From: Sphingomonas spermidinifaciens
GTDB lineage: Bacteria; Pseudomonadota; Alphaproteobacteria; Sphingomonadales; Sphingomonadaceae
Assembly: GCF_002351485.1 (NCBI RefSeq)
Contig: NZ_NWMW01000001.1
Span: 620,001 to 684,000 of the forward strand
Length of the DNA stretch: 64,000 nt
Direction of reading: 5' to 3'
Shown here: positions 23,725-32,698 of the stretch, in pieces
Position numbering within the stretch: position 1 is the first letter of the stretch
How the letters are laid out: the number at the start of each line of letters is the position of its first letter
The notes under the pieces: model-generated
What the model was told of the DNA's origin: nothing
The model's input: only the letters and a program-made list of their open reading frames with translations
Databases searched by the model: none
Position numbers and translations under genes: made by a program

Positions 23725-24816
23725 TCAGGCCGCCTCGATGAAGCGCTCGACCGCGATCCGCGCCATGTCGTCGGTCATCTGCGTGCGCGGGTGCTTGCAG
23801 AAATAGGCGCTCGCCGGATCGATGACGCCCGCCAGACCGCGGTCCCGCGCGATCCTGGCACAGCGGATCATGTCGATCGCGACGCCAGCCGAATTGGGTG
23901 AATCCTCGACCGAGAGGCGCAACTCGAGGTTCATCGGCACGCCGCCGAACATCGCCCCCTCCATGCGGAGGAAGCAGACCTTGTTGTCGTTCTGCCACGG
24001 CACATAGTCGGAGGGGCCGATATGGACATTCTCGTCGCTCAGCCGCTCGCCCGCGACCGACTGCACCGCCTCGGTCTTGCTGATCTTCTTGGAGGCGAGG
24101 CGGCGGTGGTTCGACATGTTGAGGAAGTCGGTGTTGCCGCCGGTGTTGAGCTGATAGGTCCGCTCAAGCTTGACGCCGCGCTTGGCGAACAGGTCGGTCA
24201 GCACGCGGTGGACGATCGTCGCGCCGAGCTGCGCCTTGATGTCGTCGCCGATGATCGGCACGCCCGCATCCTCGAAGCGCTTGGCCCAGACGGGGTCGGA
24301 GGCGATAAAGACGGGGATATTGTTGACGAAGGCGACACCCGCCTCGAGCGCGCATTCGGCGTAGAACTCGGTGGCCTTCTGGCTGCCGACGGGCAGATAG
24401 TTGAGCATGACCTCCGCGCCCGAGCGGCGAAGCGCCTCCACCACGTCGGCGCGGCTCGGCTCGGGATCGTTGGCGACGATGAAGGTTCGCTCGTCGGCAT
24501 GGTCGGCCATGTGGTCGGCGACGCCGTCGAGCACGCTGCCCATCCGCACGATCGTGCCGGTAAGATCGACGTTGGGGGCAAAAACCGCGGTGCAGTTGGG
24601 CCTCGCAAAGATCGCCTCGGCCACGTCGCGGCCAACCTTGCGCGCGTCGACGTCCCAGGCGGCGACGACCTCGATGTCCGACGCGCGATAGCCGCCCATT
24701 ACGTCGTGCATCAGGCCGACGGTATCGTTGCTCCCCTCCCGGTAGTAGCTCAGCCCCTGCACCAGCGAGCTTGCGCAGTTTCCAACGCCGACGAGGGCGA
24801 TCCTGATGGCATTCAT
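23725..24816 (-). CDS. ino1: Inositol-3-phosphate synthase
   Basis: A 363-aa enzyme of the actinobacterial-length class, converting glucose-6-phosphate to 1L-myo-inositol-1-phosphate with NAD. Motifs in order are the NAD-binding GVGNCASSLVQG near the N-terminus, NYLPVGSQKATEFYAE, GDDIKAQLGATIVHR, NTGGNTDFLNM, GPSDYVPWQNDNK and DSPNSAGVAIDMIR, all diagnostic for the family. Its start overlaps the CDP-alcohol phosphatidyltransferase stop (ATGA), and the nucleotidyltransferase follows one base after. De novo inositol synthesis inside a capsule-type operon implies inositol is a building block of the surface polymer or its lipid. Confidence 0.92.
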   Translation of the reverse strand: MNAIRIALVGVGNCASSLVQGLSYYREGSNDTVGLMHDVMGGYRASDIEVVAAWDVDARKVGRDVAEAIFARPNCTAVFAPNVDLTGTIVRMGSVLDGVADHMADHADERTFIVANDPEPSRADVVEALRRSGAEVMLNYLPVGSQKATEFYAECALEAGVAFVNNIPVFIASDPVWAKRFEDAGVPIIGDDIKAQLGATIVHRVLTDLFAKRGVKLERTYQLNTGGNTDFLNMSNHRRLASKKISKTEAVQSVAGERLSDENVHIGPSDYVPWQNDNKVCFLRMEGAMFGGVPMNLELRLSVEDSPNSAGVAIDMIRCARIARDRGLAGVIDPASAYFCKHPRTQMTDDMARIAVERFIEAA

Positions 24817-25709
24817 CGGTCAGCTAGTTCCTTGTAGGCCGCGCCCGCGATCAGCGCGGCCGACGGGCGAGAGGGGGGAAGTGCCGCGAACCGGCGCTCG
24901 ACGCGGCGGTGCGCGATGATCGTCGCCGCGGCGACGATCGAGAGGACGGCGATCTCGAACAGCCAGAACAGGGTCGGACTGCCGGCGAGGCACGCGGCGA
25001 AGATCGTGCCGACGCGCATGTTGGCGCTGAGCACCGTCATCGCGCGCATGACCGGCACCGCCGCGCGGGCATAGGCTTGGCCGAAGGCGGCGGGCTCCGC
25101 ATCGCCCGCCATGCGCCGCTCGAACGGCAGGGCGCCGTGGTCGATGCTCGTCGCCAGTCGATCATAGGCGCGCACCAGCCAGTGGCCCGTGACGACCGGC
25201 GGCGTGGTGCTGGCGTGCCCGCGTGCGCGCCGCTGGAACCGGGCGCGCTCGCCCTCGTACAGGCTCGACTGCGCGGCATGGAGGACGCCGGCGACGATCG
25301 CCAGCATCCAGCCCGTTGCGCTCCCCAGCGACACCGCCAGCGCGACATAGATGAGGACGAAGACGCCGTGGTCGCACAGCCCGTCGAGGAAGCGGCCGGC
25401 GGCGCTCGCCGTGCCGGTCGCGCGCGCAACCATGCCATCGAGCCCGTCGGCGACCATCCACCCGATCGAGAGGATCAGACCGGCAAGCGCGAACGCAGCG
25501 CTTTCCCACCGCAGATAGCATGCCGCCGCCGCCGCCCCGAGCAACAGCCCCGCCAGCGACACGGCGTTGGCCGACACGCGCGCGCGAAGCGCAACAGGCA
25601 GCAGCGCGCGGGCGACCGGATGGATCAGATAGCGGTTCGAAAGCGCCTCGATCCGCGGATCGCGTGAGGGATCGGCTGCAAACGCGACCGTTCGCCACCA
25701 GCCCCGCAT
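24813..25709 (-). CDS. CDP-alcohol phosphatidyltransferase family protein
   Basis: A 298-aa integral membrane protein with the complete signature DG-x2-AR-x8-G-x3-D-x3-D (DGMVAR, then G, RFLD and GLCD), which binds Mg and the CDP group. Several hydrophobic helices follow. It transfers a phosphoalcohol from a CDP-activated donor to an alcohol acceptor. Given the neighbours, CDP-inositol or CDP-diacylglycerol with inositol phosphate are plausible substrates. I start it at the ATG at 25709, 14 bases after the previous stop and preceded by GGGG; in-frame starts further upstream would overlap the neighbour by up to 59 bases. Confidence 0.8.
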   Translation of the reverse strand: MRGWWRTVAFAADPSRDPRIEALSNRYLIHPVARALLPVALRARVSANAVSLAGLLLGAAAAACYLRWESAAFALAGLILSIGWMVADGLDGMVARATGTASAAGRFLDGLCDHGVFVLIYVALAVSLGSATGWMLAIVAGVLHAAQSSLYEGERARFQRRARGHASTTPPVVTGHWLVRAYDRLATSIDHGALPFERRMAGDAEPAAFGQAYARAAVPVMRAMTVLSANMRVGTIFAACLAGSPTLFWLFEIAVLSIVAAATIIAHRRVERRFAALPPSRPSAALIAGAAYKELADR

Positions 25710-25722
25710 TGCCCCGGCCGCT

Positions 25723-26853
25723 TCAGGCAAGGGAATGCTCCGGCTCGGGCTGCGCCCGTTCGTCATCCGGGCGGGCGGCAAACCGCAGAACTGCGACCGT
25801 CACCGCGAACCAGCCCGTCGCCGCCGCCGCAAAGATCAGAAGGAGCACGTGCGCTTGCCCCGCCAGGATCATCAGTGCGCTGGCCGCGGCGAAGAAGTCG
25901 CGCATCGTCAGGTGGATCAGCCATTCGGTGATCGGCCCTGCGCGCCCGTCGCGACGCAGCCGCTGCTTGACGATGTCGAAATTGACCGGGCCGCCGCCGG
26001 CGGTCGCCCGAGCGCTCATCAGGAACAACCCCGATGCGAGCACGAGCAGCGCGACGGCGCCCGCCAGCGCGCCCGAAAGATCGCCGGCGAGTCCGACATT
26101 GACCGCCACTCCGGCAACGAAAGCGAGGTTGGTGAAGGCGTCGATCACGCTGTCGAGCGTCGCGCCCTCTGCCGAGGTCCGCGCGGTCGCGCGCGCGATC
26201 TCGCCGTCCACCCCGTCGAAGATCGAAGCGGCCTGGAACAGGAGCGCGCCGGCGATCAGGCCTGCCCCGTCGCCGAGGATCAGCGCGATGGTCATCAGCG
26301 CGGCGAGCACTGCCGTGCCGATGCTGGCATGCATCGGCGTGAGGCCCGGCACCTTGAGCAGCAGGCCGCTGATCGCGCGCGAGATCGGCCGGTTGACGTA
26401 GCGCGAGACGATGCCGTCGCCCGCCTTGCCCGTCGAAGCCAGAATGTCGCGGCCCGCCCGGCGCAGCTCGCGAAGCGCGGCGGCGGGATAGGCGAGCGGC
26501 GCCTGCGGCCGCGCCAGCGCGGCGGCGAGCGCCGTCAGCACCGCGTCGCGGCCCGGCGAATCCGCATGCCGGGCAACCTCGGCAACAAGGCGCTCGCCGC
26601 GGACGCGGACAACTTGTTCATCATGGCCGGCCGGTGTGAAGGTCAGCCGCAGCCGCGGGGCGAGCCGCCTGCATTCGGACACCAGATCGTCGCTTGGGCT
26701 CCAGCCTGTTCCGGCGACAACCGCACAGCCGCCGATGTCACCGCTCCGTTCGAGGACCGCGAGCGCCTGCGCCGCGCGGGCTGCGGCCGGTACGCCGGCG
26801 ACGCGATACTCTGCCGTCGCGGCGCTCGAAAAGACGACGATGATCTGTGGCAA
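25723..26853 (-). CDS. CDP-alcohol phosphatidyltransferase with N-terminal nucleotidyltransferase-like domain
   Basis: A 376-aa protein. Residues 180-376 form a membrane CDP-alcohol phosphatidyltransferase with the intact motif DGEIAR-x8-G-x3-D-x3-D. Residues 1-150 look like a degenerate nucleotidyltransferase domain (IIVVFSSAATAEYRVAGVP, then GCAVVAGTGW) without a clear catalytic loop. This architecture recalls bifunctional inositol-phosphate cytidylyltransferase/di-inositol-phosphate synthases; here the active cytidylyltransferase seems to be the separate gene at 22977. The start is TTG without a strong ribosome site, 18 bases after the glycosyltransferase. Substrate assignment is inference. 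Confidence 0.75.
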   Translation of the reverse strand: MPQIIVVFSSAATAEYRVAGVPAAARAAQALAVLERSGDIGGCAVVAGTGWSPSDDLVSECRRLAPRLRLTFTPAGHDEQVVRVRGERLVAEVARHADSPGRDAVLTALAAALARPQAPLAYPAAALRELRRAGRDILASTGKAGDGIVSRYVNRPISRAISGLLLKVPGLTPMHASIGTAVLAALMTIALILGDGAGLIAGALLFQAASIFDGVDGEIARATARTSAEGATLDSVIDAFTNLAFVAGVAVNVGLAGDLSGALAGAVALLVLASGLFLMSARATAGGGPVNFDIVKQRLRRDGRAGPITEWLIHLTMRDFFAAASALMILAGQAHVLLLIFAAAATGWFAVTVAVLRFAARPDDERAQPEPEHSLA

Positions 26854-26871
26854 GGTGATCGGTCCCGCTGA

Positions 26872-28059
26872 CTAGGTCCCGATGTTGACGGAGCGCCCGA
26901 CCGAAAACCTTTGACGAAAATGTTGCACCGGCCGTCGGGCGAGCACGCGGCGATAGATCGCCAGATTGGCGGCGGCGAAGTCGCGCCACTGCAGCTCCCC
27001 GGCGCGCACGATGCCCGCCTCGCGCATCGACGCCGCCAGTGCCGGGTCGCGCGTCACGGCGATGAGACGGGCGGCGATCGCGGCGGGGTCGTGCGGGTCC
27101 GCGAGCAGCGCAGCGCCGCCCGCCACCTCGGGCATGGCCGACACGTCGCTGGTGACGACCGGACAGCCGCACGCCATCGCCTCCGCCATGGGATTGCCGA
27201 ACCCCTCCGCGAACGAGGGGTGCAGCAACACTTGTGCGGCTTGGTAGAGCGTCAACAACGCCTCGCCGTCGACAGTGCGCAGGAACCGGACCCGGTCGCC
27301 GATGCCCAGCGCGCGCGCCAGTCGGGCAAGCGCGCGGCTGCCCGCCCCCTGCCGCTGCACGATGACGAGCTCGAACGCGGGATCTTGGGCAAAAGCGAGG
27401 GCGAAGGCGTGCACCGCCCCGCCCTGGTTCTTGTAGGGCGCGTTCTGCCCCACGGTGAGGACGAACGGGCGGCCGGGCGACAGGCCCAGCGCCGCCAGCC
27501 GCTCCGGGTCGGGGTCGCCGGGGCGAAAGCGAGGGGATACGCCCGACAGCGTCACCACGGTCCGGGTCGCCGCCGCAGGATGCCAGTCGGCGATCGCCCG
27601 CGCGGTCGCCCCGCTCACTGCCGCGATCGCGTCGGCCGAGCGGATCGCGCGGCGAAGGCCGTGGCCGTAGAACGCCGCCTCCACCGCACCGCGGACGCCG
27701 GTGCGGCACCAGCCGGGATGGGTCAGCCGCATCACGTCGTGCACCGTCACCACGCACGGCATGGCGAGCCCGGCCGGCAGGGTGTTGAAGGTTGCGTGGA
27801 ACAGGTCGATCCCGCTCAGGTCGGCGACGCGCGGCAGCCACCACATCGTCGCCGGGCCGTTCGCCACTTGGGACACCACCTGCTCGCTGACGTTCGGCGC
27901 CTCGCTCAGCCGACCGCGATGTGCGGGATTGCGCAGCAGCCGAAAATGAAGGTCGGGTGCGAGCGCGGGCAGATGGTCGATCAGCCCGCGCACCACCTCG
28001 CCGATCCCGCTCGGGCGCTGGCCGACATAGCGGCAGTCGATGCAGACCGTCGCCACCAC
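26872..28059 (-). CDS. Glycosyltransferase family 4
   Basis: A 395-aa GT-B fold glycosyltransferase. The N-terminal acceptor domain begins ATVCIDCRYVGQRPSGIGEV. The C-terminal donor domain has the phosphate-binding TVGQNAPYKNQGG segment and the E-x7-E motif in EGFGNPMAEAMACGCPV. It adds a sugar from a nucleotide donor during polysaccharide assembly. I chose GTG at 28059 just after the stop of the export-protein gene; a longer frame to 28161 would overlap that gene by about 100 bases and gives an Arg/Ser-rich, unlikely N-terminus. Confidence 0.85.
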   Translation of the reverse strand: MVATVCIDCRYVGQRPSGIGEVVRGLIDHLPALAPDLHFRLLRNPAHRGRLSEAPNVSEQVVSQVANGPATMWWLPRVADLSGIDLFHATFNTLPAGLAMPCVVTVHDVMRLTHPGWCRTGVRGAVEAAFYGHGLRRAIRSADAIAAVSGATARAIADWHPAAATRTVVTLSGVSPRFRPGDPDPERLAALGLSPGRPFVLTVGQNAPYKNQGGAVHAFALAFAQDPAFELVIVQRQGAGSRALARLARALGIGDRVRFLRTVDGEALLTLYQAAQVLLHPSFAEGFGNPMAEAMACGCPVVTSDVSAMPEVAGGAALLADPHDPAAIAARLIAVTRDPALAASMREAGIVRAGELQWRDFAAANLAIYRRVLARRPVQHFRQRFSVGRSVNIGT

Positions 28060-28063
28060 TCGC

Positions 28064-29224
28064 TCATTGCACCGCGTTGTTGATGCCGGTGACCGAGAAG
28101 GCCGCGCTCGACACGATGTTGAGGAACTTCTGCAGATCGGCGATCGGCGCATTGGTGACATAGATCACGTCGCGGTCGCGGATGGCGAAGTCCTGCGCGG
28201 TGAAGAAAGCGGTCCCCTGCCCCATGTCGAGCCGATAGACGACGGGCACCCGCCCCTCGGCCGTGCGCCGCGCGCTCGCGGCAACGGCGGGATCGAGCGC
28301 CTCGGGCTGTTCGAGGCGGAAGATGAAGACGCCGCGCACGTCGGCGCGCTCGTCGCGCAGGCCCCCGATCCGCCCGAGCGCCTGGGCGAGCGTGATGCCG
28401 CCGCCCTCGAACGGCACCTCGGCATTCTGCCCGACCGCGCCCAGCGCGACGAAGCTATAGGGCTGGAAGATGGCGGTCACGATATCGCCGGGCGCCAGCA
28501 CCACGTTCTGCACCGGATCGCGGACGATGGCGTCGAGCGGCATCGCCCCGGTGCGGCCGCCGCGGGTGAGCTGGACCGTGGTCTTGGCGACCGGCTGGCG
28601 CGATCCGCCGGCGGCAGCGATCGCGTCGAGTAGCCGCTCACCCCGCGGCGTCAGCGGCACGCGGCGCGTCGCCCCCACCTCGCCCATCACCGTGACGGCG
28701 CGGCTGTCGTTCTGGGCAAGCCGGACGACCGCCTGCGGGTTGTGCGCCCGCCCGGCGAGGCGCGCGACGATCATGCGGCCCACGTCCTGCGGTGTGCGGC
28801 CGCGCACCGCGAGGCTGCCGACGAACGGGATGGTGACGGTGCCATCCTCGCCGACGATCTGCTGCGGGATGCCGGCGCTCTGGGCAAGCCCGCCGCCGCC
28901 CGCACCTGGCGCTGTGGTGCCGAAAAGCACCGCGGGCGGCGCTTCCCAGATGGCGATGTCGAGCACGTCGCCGGTGCCGATCACCGTGCCGCTAGGCGAC
29001 GCGCCGCCAAACAGGTCGCCGAATGCCTGCGAGCGCGCATAGCTGGCGGTGCGCCGCGCCGCGCCCTCGTCGAGGGTGACGATGCTGATCCCCTCCCCCG
29101 AGGCGGCGGGGCGCCCGGCGCGCTCGATCGCCCCTGCCGACGGCCCGGCGCCGCTCATGTTCGAACAGCCGGCAAGCAGCAGGGCGATCAGCGCAACGCG
29201 CCCGCCCGAAGTGACGAAGGCCAT
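28064..29224 (-). CDS. Polysaccharide export outer-membrane lipoprotein (Wza/OPX family)
   Basis: A 386-aa OPX protein that forms the outer-membrane exit for capsule or exopolysaccharide. It has a lipoprotein signal with lipobox LLLAGC (Cys20), a Poly_export domain with GTGDVLDIAIWEAP, and two SLBB-like regions, one containing VGEDGTVTIPFVGSLAVRG and one GEVGATRRVPL. The start at ATG 29224 overlaps the previous gene's stop (TGATG); a GTG one codon earlier is possible. Together with the KpsE, KpsM and KpsT homologues upstream it completes an envelope-spanning exporter. Confidence 0.88.
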   Translation of the reverse strand: MAFVTSGGRVALIALLLAGCSNMSGAGPSAGAIERAGRPAASGEGISIVTLDEGAARRTASYARSQAFGDLFGGASPSGTVIGTGDVLDIAIWEAPPAVLFGTTAPGAGGGGLAQSAGIPQQIVGEDGTVTIPFVGSLAVRGRTPQDVGRMIVARLAGRAHNPQAVVRLAQNDSRAVTVMGEVGATRRVPLTPRGERLLDAIAAAGGSRQPVAKTTVQLTRGGRTGAMPLDAIVRDPVQNVVLAPGDIVTAIFQPYSFVALGAVGQNAEVPFEGGGITLAQALGRIGGLRDERADVRGVFIFRLEQPEALDPAVAASARRTAEGRVPVVYRLDMGQGTAFFTAQDFAIRDRDVIYVTNAPIADLQKFLNIVSSAAFSVTGINNAVQ

Positions 29225-30516
29225 CACAGGAACCTCTGGTAAAGCGTGTCCAATCGGGCGCGATAGCGCTCGGGCGAGAACCGCGCCGCCTGGTCGAGCC
29301 CGCGCCGCGCAAGGTCGGCGCGAAGGTCGGCATCGGCGTCAAGCGCACGCATTCCCGCGCCGATCGCGGCGGTGTCATAGGGATCGACCTTTAGCGCCGC
29401 GTCGCCCGCCACCTCGGGCAGCGAGGCGGTGTCGGCGCACAGCACCGGCGTGCCGAGCAGCATCGCCTCGAGCACGGGCAGGCCGAATCCCTCGTAGAGC
29501 GAGGGGAACAGCGCCGCCCGCGCCCCGCGGATCAGGCTGACGAGCAGCGCGAAGGGGACATAGGGGATCTGGATCACCCGCCCGCGCCGCCGGTCCCTGC
29601 GCCCAGCGGGCCGCGCCGCCATCGCGTCGAGCAGCCGCAGTTCGCCCTCCGCCCGCCACGCCCGCGCGCCGACGATCACCAGCGGCGCCTCGATCCCGCT
29701 CGCCAGATAGGCTTCGACGATGCGGCCGATATTCTTCTTGGGCTCGATCGAGCCCCAGAAGAGGAAATAACTCTTGTACCCGGTGCCCAGCGCCCCCTCG
29801 ACCTCGCGCGCGACCTGCGCCTCGGGCTTGTCGAGCAGGCGGGCGGGAATCGCCACCGACTGATAGGTGTTGGTGACGCGCTCGGGCGTGATGCCGGTCA
29901 GGTCGATGATGTCGCGGCGCGAGCATTCGGAGACGGTGACGACATGATCGGCCCGCCGCGCGATGTTGCGCAGCAGCGCGAGGTAGCGGCGCTTGTTGTC
30001 GAGCGTGGTGTAGGGCAGCCGAAGCGGCACGAGGTCGTGCAGCGTGTAGAGATTGGCGGCACCCGGCACGCGGAGCGGCAGCGGATAGGTCCAGTGCGCC
30101 AGATCGACATTCGCCGGCGGGCGGACGGCCGTGGTGCTGCCCCAGGCATGGAAGCGGCCGTGTGCGCGGCGGAACAGGTCGGGCGCGTTGTAGAGGACGT
30201 CGTGATGCGGCAGCCGCGCATCGAACTGGCGAGTGACGACGGTGCCCGAGAGCGGTACCTCCCGCGCGCGTACCGCGAACGGCGAAACGATCCGCGCGAC
30301 GTCGCGAAGCCGGTTGCGCCGCCCCCCGCCGTCGCCGTCGAAAAAGGCGATCTCGCGGAGCAGCGGCTCGCGCGACCCCATATTGCCATGGCCATAAAGA
30401 ACCGAGGTGCGGTGCCCCAGCCGCCCGACCTCGTGCGCGAGGTTGCGCGCATAGGTGGCGACGCCGGTCCCCTTCTCCAGCGCCAGATTATAGCCATCAA
30501 TCAACACGTGCTTCAT
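29224..30516 (-). CDS. Glycosyltransferase family 4
   Basis: A 430-aa GT-B glycosyltransferase starting KHVLIDGYNLALEKGTGVAT. The donor domain has LFWGSIEPKKNIGRIVEAY and EGFGLPVLEAMLLGTPVL with the paired glutamates, then LPEVAGDAAL. It probably adds mannose, galactose or glucose during polymer synthesis, but donor specificity cannot be read. The ATG at 30516 overlaps the ABC ATPase stop as ATGA, so the much longer open frame upstream of it is not used. Confidence 0.85.
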   Translation of the reverse strand: MKHVLIDGYNLALEKGTGVATYARNLAHEVGRLGHRTSVLYGHGNMGSREPLLREIAFFDGDGGGRRNRLRDVARIVSPFAVRAREVPLSGTVVTRQFDARLPHHDVLYNAPDLFRRAHGRFHAWGSTTAVRPPANVDLAHWTYPLPLRVPGAANLYTLHDLVPLRLPYTTLDNKRRYLALLRNIARRADHVVTVSECSRRDIIDLTGITPERVTNTYQSVAIPARLLDKPEAQVAREVEGALGTGYKSYFLFWGSIEPKKNIGRIVEAYLASGIEAPLVIVGARAWRAEGELRLLDAMAARPAGRRDRRRGRVIQIPYVPFALLVSLIRGARAALFPSLYEGFGLPVLEAMLLGTPVLCADTASLPEVAGDAALKVDPYDTAAIGAGMRALDADADLRADLARRGLDQAARFSPERYRARLDTLYQRFL

Positions 30517-31910
30517 TCGGAAAGTGCCCCTTGCGTCGCGGGCCAGTCGCGAAAGGCACCCGCGTCGCGGATCGACGGCCATGCAGGCTCGCCGCCCGCG
30601 ACACTTGCGAGCACCGTGTCGGCGGCGTCGGGATCGAGGTGACCGAGCGCGAGGACGCGGACGATCTCGCCATGTGCCGACCAGTCGACCGAAACCCGAT
30701 CGCTCCCGCGGTCGCCGAAACGCGGGTCGCGCACCATCGCCGCCGCCAGTGCGTCGCAGGTCGGGCTGGCGCGCAGCAGCGCCGCCGCCTCGACCTCGTC
30801 GGGCGCGGTGCCGTGCCACAGCAGCCGCGCCAGCGCCTCGACATCGGGGGCGCCCGGCACCTGAAGCGGTGCCACTCCCTTGCGATAGGGGTGGATCGGC
30901 CACGCCGCCGGATCGTCGCCGCGCCGCGCGACCACGAAGGCCAGATGCTCGGCCACGTCGGCGGCGGGCTCGCCCATCGCGCAGGCGGTGCGATAGGCAA
31001 GTTCGGCGCGCGCGAACTGCCCGCCTTCCTTGGCGACATGGCCGAGCTGGACCCAGTAGGAACGCTGATAGGGATGAAGCGCCAGCGCCGCCGCGTAGCG
31101 CGCCTCCGCCGCGGCCCAGTCGCGCGCGTCGCGCCGCCAGTCGCCCTCGCGCACCGCCATGCGGAACCGCTCGTCGGCAAGCGCGCGGTGCTGCGCCACC
31201 TCGATCAGCGCGGCGCGGTCGCGCGCGGCGGCGCGGTCGATCGCCGGCGCCCCCGCCAGCCCGATCGCCTCGCGGAAGCGGTCATAGGCTTCGTCGAACT
31301 CGTCGAACAGCGCGAGGCGCCCGCCGTGGAGCAGCGCGAAGCGGTTGCAATGGTCGCGCAGATAGCCCGGGTCGTGGCTGATGAGCACCATCGCCCGATC
31401 GCCGCGCTTGCCGAACAGCTCATGGTTGCAGCGATCGTGGAAGCGCGCATCGCCGACCGCGCCGATCTCGTCGATCAGAAAGCAGTCGAATTCGATGATC
31501 ATCGAGATGGCAAAGGCGAGCCGCGCCCGCATCCCCGAGGAATAGCTGCGCACCGGCTCGCGCAAATAGCCGCCAAGCTCGGAGAAGTCGGCAACGAAGG
31601 CGAGGTTGCGCTCGAAATCCTGGGCGTAGATGCGGCTGATGAAGCGGATATTGTCGACGCCCGACAGCGTGGGCTGGAAGGCGCCGCCAAAGGCGAGCGG
31701 CCAAGAGACCGACATTTGCCGCTCGACCCGCCCCGCGCTCGGCCGCTCGGCCCCGCTGATGAGGCGGACCATCGTCGACTTGCCCGCACCGTTGCGCCCC
31801 AGCACGCCCAGACGCTCGCCCATCGCCAGCTCGAATCCCACGCCATCGAGCACGACATTGTCGCCCGACCGCGTGCGATAGACCTTCCGGACGTCGCTCA
31901 GCCGGATCAT
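30513..31910 (-). CDS. Capsule ABC exporter ATPase (KpsT-like) with TPR-like C-terminal extension
   Basis: A 465-aa protein. Residues 1-220 are a polysaccharide ABC-2 exporter ATPase: Walker A GRNGAGKST, ABC signature YSSGMRARLAFA, Walker B CFLIDEIGAVGD and H-loop LISHDPG. KpsT/CtrD proteins normally stop near 220 residues. Here about 240 further residues form Ala-rich helical repeats resembling TPRs (for example AEARYAAALALHPYQRSYWV, then AELAYRTACAMG). The extension may recruit glycosyltransferases or sense polymer. ATGA overlaps with both neighbours show it is a real fusion within the operon. Confidence 0.85.
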   Translation of the reverse strand: MIRLSDVRKVYRTRSGDNVVLDGVGFELAMGERLGVLGRNGAGKSTMVRLISGAERPSAGRVERQMSVSWPLAFGGAFQPTLSGVDNIRFISRIYAQDFERNLAFVADFSELGGYLREPVRSYSSGMRARLAFAISMIIEFDCFLIDEIGAVGDARFHDRCNHELFGKRGDRAMVLISHDPGYLRDHCNRFALLHGGRLALFDEFDEAYDRFREAIGLAGAPAIDRAAARDRAALIEVAQHRALADERFRMAVREGDWRRDARDWAAAEARYAAALALHPYQRSYWVQLGHVAKEGGQFARAELAYRTACAMGEPAADVAEHLAFVVARRGDDPAAWPIHPYRKGVAPLQVPGAPDVEALARLLWHGTAPDEVEAAALLRASPTCDALAAAMVRDPRFGDRGSDRVSVDWSAHGEIVRVLALGHLDPDAADTVLASVAGGEPAWPSIRDAGAFRDWPATQGALSE

Positions 31911-32698
31911 TCGGGCACCACGCGCCGCGCCGTCCACTGCGCCGCGAACAGCGCGACGAAGGTCAGCGCGAGGCAGAAGGGCAGAACGTAGCCGAGGTCG
32001 TAATGCGCGTGGATGCGGCTGCCGAAATAGCCCTCGCGCACGATCTCGGTCCCGTGAACCATCGGGATGAGGAGCACATATTCCTGCGCCGCCGACGGCA
32101 GCGCGTCGACGAGGAACGCCGCGCCCGACAGCGGGAAGATCAGGTAGGAGGCCGGGTGCCACAGCTTGTCGACCAGCTCGCTCTGGTGACTGAGCGCGCC
32201 AAGCGTGATCGCCAGCGCCGCCCCGAACCAGGCGATCAGAAGCCACCCGCCGACCACCTCCAGGATGTTGCGCGGCGGATCGATCCAGCCGAGCGCGATG
32301 AACAGGACGCTCAGCCCCGCGAACGACATGGTCGCGCCCCCGAACTCGAGCAGCACGCGCGCGGCATAGATGTCGAGGACGCGGATGTTGCGGTGATAGA
32401 GGAGCGACAGGTTGCTCCAGAGCGCGCCGATGCAGCGCCCCGGCATGTTGCGCCAGAGGAGCACGCTCGAATAGCCGGTGAGAGCAAAGGCAACAATCGG
32501 CAGGTCGCTGCCGTGATAGGCCTTGGCCGCGGTCCACAGCGCGGCGACGCCGAGCGTGAACAGCATCGGTTCGACGAACAGCCAGAGGAAGCCGATATTG
32601 TGACGGCCATAGCGCGTCAGCATCTCGCGCAGCAGCAGCGCGTGGAGCACGCGCCCCTGCACGGCAAGGCTGTCGCGAAGGCGCGGGGCGGTGCTCAT
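31907..32698 (-). CDS. Capsule ABC exporter permease (KpsM-like)
   Basis: A 263-aa ABC-2 type permease. It has an N-terminal amphipathic segment (RVLHALLLREMLTRYGRHNIGF) and about six hydrophobic helices, starting with FLWLFVEPMLFTLGVAALW and ending with FCLALTFVALFAAQW. It pairs with the ATPase, to which it is joined by an ATGA overlap, to move lipid-linked polysaccharide across the inner membrane. Size and gene order match group 2/3 capsule systems. Confidence 0.88.
   Translation of the reverse strand: MSTAPRLRDSLAVQGRVLHALLLREMLTRYGRHNIGFLWLFVEPMLFTLGVAALWTAAKAYHGSDLPIVAFALTGYSSVLLWRNMPGRCIGALWSNLSLLYHRNIRVLDIYAARVLLEFGGATMSFAGLSVLFIALGWIDPPRNILEVVGGWLLIAWFGAALAITLGALSHQSELVDKLWHPASYLIFPLSGAAFLVDALPSAAQEYVLLIPMVHGTEIVREGYFGSRIHAHYDLGYVLPFCLALTFVALFAAQWTARRVVPE

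Noticed and set aside
28060..28161. Longer N-terminus for the glycosyltransferase ending at 26872
   Set aside because: It would overlap the export lipoprotein gene by about 100 bases and adds an unnatural Ser/Arg-rich stretch.
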